Shown piece by piece: positions 51,191 through 52,922 of a DNA stretch of 52,922 nucleotides. Made by a program: the position numbers and the translations under genes. Source of the DNA: Peptacetobacter sp900539645 (lineage in GTDB: Bacteria; Bacillota; Clostridia; Peptostreptococcales; Peptostreptococcaceae); the NCBI RefSeq assembly GCF_047807365.1, contig NZ_JBLOUI010000012.1, positions 1 through 52,922 of the forward strand, read 5' to 3'. The notes below the pieces were generated by a model. It worked only from the letters and a program-made list of their open reading frames with translations, was not told where the DNA came from and ran no database searches. The first letter of the stretch is position 1; every line of letters begins with the position of its first letter.

Positions 51191-51245
51191 TCTAAAATAA
51201 AGTGAAATTATAAAAAATTATAAATGTATTGAAAGGAATAAATTT

Positions 51246-51932
51246 ATGAAATTAACAGATAGATTATACAAAATAGCCTCTTTTGTATCTGAAGGAAAAA
51301 GAGTAGCAGATATAGGGACAGACCATGGATATATACCAGTTTATTTATTAAATAAAGGGACTATACCATTTGCTATTTTAGCAGATATAAATAAAGGACC
51401 TTTAGAAAATGCTAGAAAAGAAGTAAGACATAACGGACTAGAAGCTAAAACGGAATTAAGACTTGGTTCTGGTATAGAAGTTCTTGAAAAAGGCGAAGTA
51501 GATGAAATTATAATAGCAGGAATGGGAGGAGCTTTAATAGCAGAAATACTAGAAGCTAAAAAAGAAGTTGCCCAGAGCGCTGAAAAATTAATACTTCAGC
51601 CAATGCAGGCACAGGAAGAGCTTAGAAAATATCTACTAAACAATGGATATGAAATAATGGAAGAAGTTTTAGAGAACGAGGACTTTAGAATATATGAAAT
51701 AATGACTGCTAGATATATTGGAAAAAATAATACACCTTCTGATGAAATATACTACGAAGTTGGAGAAAAACTATTAAATAATAAAAATGAATTATTTACA
51801 GAATTTGTAGAAAAGAAAATAAGAACAAATAAAGCTATTTTAGAAAAATTTGAAGGCATAGACAATGAAAATATAAGAAAAAGAAGAGAAGAAGTGGAGT
51901 CTAAAATAGAAAAATTAGAAAAGATGTTATAA
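51246..51932 (+). CDS. trmK: tRNA (adenine(22)-N(1))-methyltransferase TrmK
   Basis: A 228-aa SAM-dependent methyltransferase that makes m1A22 in tRNA. The SAM-binding loop VADIGTDHGYIPVYLL (about 20-35) and the catalytic region IIIAGMGGALIAEIL followed by LILQPMQAQEELRKYL fit TrmK (YqfN). A C-terminal helical tail (about 165-228) is the expected coiled-coil extension. RBS GAAAGGAAT. Conserved synteny: sigA, trmK, Nif3-like, as in other Firmicutes. Confidence 0.94.
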   Translation: MKLTDRLYKIASFVSEGKRVADIGTDHGYIPVYLLNKGTIPFAILADINKGPLENARKEVRHNGLEAKTELRLGSGIEVLEKGEVDEIIIAGMGGALIAEILEAKKEVAQSAEKLILQPMQAQEELRKYLLNNGYEIMEEVLENEDFRIYEIMTARYIGKNNTPSDEIYYEVGEKLLNNKNELFTEFVEKKIRTNKAILEKFEGIDNENIRKRREEVESKIEKLEKML

Positions 51933-51956
51933 AATTTTGTTGAAAAGGTGATAATA

Positions 51957-52760
51957 ATGAAATTAAAAGATATAACTAAAAAAATAGAAAATAAATATCC
52001 AACTTGTCTAGCATATGATTGGGATAATGTAGGACTTTTAGTTGGAGATTTTGACTCAGATGTTAAAAAAGTGATGACAGTAATAGAAGCAAATGAAGCT
52101 GTTGTAGAAGAGGCTATAGAAAAAGGTGTAGACCTTATAGTCACTCATCATCCGTTTATATTTGGTAAAATAAATAGAGTAAATACTGGAGATTTTAAAG
52201 GAAAATTAATCCACAAGCTGATAAAAAATGACATATCAGTTTACTCAATGCACACTAATTTTGATATAGCATTTGATGGATTAAATGATTATTTTATGGA
52301 AGTTATGGACTTTAAAAATACAAAAGTATTAGATAAAATAAGCTCAGATGAAAACTACTGTGAAGGAAAAGTGTATGGTCTTGGTAGAATTGGCGAATTA
52401 GAAGAATATGTTAGTTTAAAAGAACTTTGTGAAAAGTTAAAAAGTGTATTAAATATAGAGTGCCTTAGAGTTGTTGGAGATTTAGGAAAAGAAATATCTA
52501 AGGTTGCTGTTGTAACTGGTTCTGGATCTGAATTTGCAAAACTAGCTGCCAAAGAAGGCGCAGATGTTATTTTAACTGGAGATGTTAAATACCATGAAGC
52601 TCAGGATGTATTCGATATGGGAATGAATTTGGTGGATTGCGGGCATTTTGACAGTGAAAATATATTTAAAGATGTTATGTACAACTTTTTATCAAATGAA
52701 TTGGCTGGGGTAGAAGTAATCAAGAGTGAAACTAATCTAAATCCATTCCAAATATTATAA
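51957..52760 (+). CDS. Nif3-like dinuclear metal-centre protein (YqfO family)
   Basis: A 267-aa cytoplasmic protein started at ATG 51957 after AAAAGGTG; an in-frame GTG is part of that site. Metal-ligand motifs: DNVGLLVGD near the start, VTHHPFIFGKINR, MHTNFDIAFDGLND and, near the C-terminus, VDCGHFDSEN. It lacks the PII-like insert seen in longer YqfO proteins. The biochemical role is unclear; some homologues are proposed GTP cyclohydrolase-like or FtsZ-linked. It is 24 bp after trmK, its usual neighbour. Confidence 0.92.
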   Translation: MKLKDITKKIENKYPTCLAYDWDNVGLLVGDFDSDVKKVMTVIEANEAVVEEAIEKGVDLIVTHHPFIFGKINRVNTGDFKGKLIHKLIKNDISVYSMHTNFDIAFDGLNDYFMEVMDFKNTKVLDKISSDENYCEGKVYGLGRIGELEEYVSLKELCEKLKSVLNIECLRVVGDLGKEISKVAVVTGSGSEFAKLAAKEGADVILTGDVKYHEAQDVFDMGMNLVDCGHFDSENIFKDVMYNFLSNELAGVEVIKSETNLNPFQIL

Positions 52761-52791
52761 TTAGAAGATTATATTAAAAGTTAATAAATAA

Positions 52792-52839
52792 AAAAAGGAG
52801 AGTTTTTTTGACAATGTCATTAAGTTAGTAGAAAAACAT
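52792..52839 (+). pseudogene. Possible decayed 5' end of a gene
   Basis: A good ribosome site (AAAAGGAGA, about 52793-52801) is followed by TTG ACA ATG TCA TTA AGT TAG, a six-codon frame. The adjacent frame from 52807 reads FDNVIKLVEKHKDL, which looks like the beginning of a real protein but lacks a start codon and then runs into a terminator. It could be a remnant of a truncated gene; I do not assign a function with confidence. Confidence 0.35.
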
Positions 52840-52880
52840 AAAGACCTCAATATTAGAAATAATATGGGGTCTTTTTATTT
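52838..52880 (+). terminator. Terminator after Nif3-like gene
   Basis: AAAGACCTCAATATTA (52840-52855) and TAATATGGGGTCTTT (52860-52874) around a GAAA tetraloop, with T5. After it, TTGACA at 52891-52896 begins a possible promoter truncated by the window end. Confidence 0.85.
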
Positions 52881-52922
52881 TATAAAAATGTTGACAAGAA
52901 TTAAAAAATGTGTGGTCGCTTT

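Noticed and set aside
1..52922. tRNA/rRNA genes, insertion sequences or prophage
   Set aside because: No tRNA-like cloverleaf, transposase, integrase or phage structural motif was recognised on either strand.

Overview
This is a chromosomal segment from a strongly A+T-rich, Gram-positive anaerobe of the Clostridia. It most resembles Peptostreptococcaceae, but that family-level assignment is my inference. The supporting signs are AGA and ATA codon preference, strong AGGAGG ribosome binding sites, two T-box leaders, PrsA- and VanW-type surface proteins, and a dnaG, sigA, trmK, Nif3-like gene order. I see no tRNA, rRNA, CRISPR array, insertion sequence or prophage.

Layout. 1-9150: a structured RNA-like leader, a phosphohexomutase, a small secreted protein, a broken topoisomerase III gene, membrane and surface proteins including a PrsA-like foldase, a cupin and an Ig-like protein, and an AI-2E-family permease on the minus strand. 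9300-15700: asnS behind an Asn T-box, then a YeiH-family exporter and a thioredoxin-reductase-like flavoprotein without CxxC, divergent from a LysR regulator, and a polytopic membrane protein. 15800-20500: nanE and an RpiR regulator, then two TcaA-like zinc-ribbon or coiled-coil membrane proteins, the first split by a frameshift at A7. 20600-29900: alpha/beta hydrolase, cutC, glpK, a NatA/NatB exporter whose permease is fused to a CPBP protease, a YtrA-type regulator with its ABC exporter behind a long palindrome, and a TIGR01212-type radical SAM protein. 29900-35500: Dph6-like ATP pyrophosphatase, a MerR regulator, a MATE pump with a MerR-type 19-bp-spacer promoter, RNase HI, TrpP behind a Trp T-box (minus strand), and a Nim-like flavoprotein. 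35500-44300: small membrane protein, a TM/TPR-like protein, VanW/G5 protein, aldehyde dehydrogenase, LrgAB, YitT and a MORN-repeat protein. 44500-52922: a putative nucleotidyltransferase, folE, folP, folB and a folK fused to a DAHP synthase, then dnaG, sigA, trmK and a Nif3-like gene.

The most notable observation is the single uninterrupted reading frame joining HPPK (FolK, folate branch) to a type I-beta DAHP synthase (entry of the shikimate pathway, which supplies pABA through chorismate). It lies at the end of a compact folate operon and physically couples the two precursor branches of folate. Other items worth following are the A7 slippery frameshift, the CxxC-less thioredoxin-reductase homologue, the internally deleted topB, the mini-ORFs behind the Trp T-box, a terminator inside the prsA-like coding sequence, and clear regulator operators for the MATE and YtrA systems.
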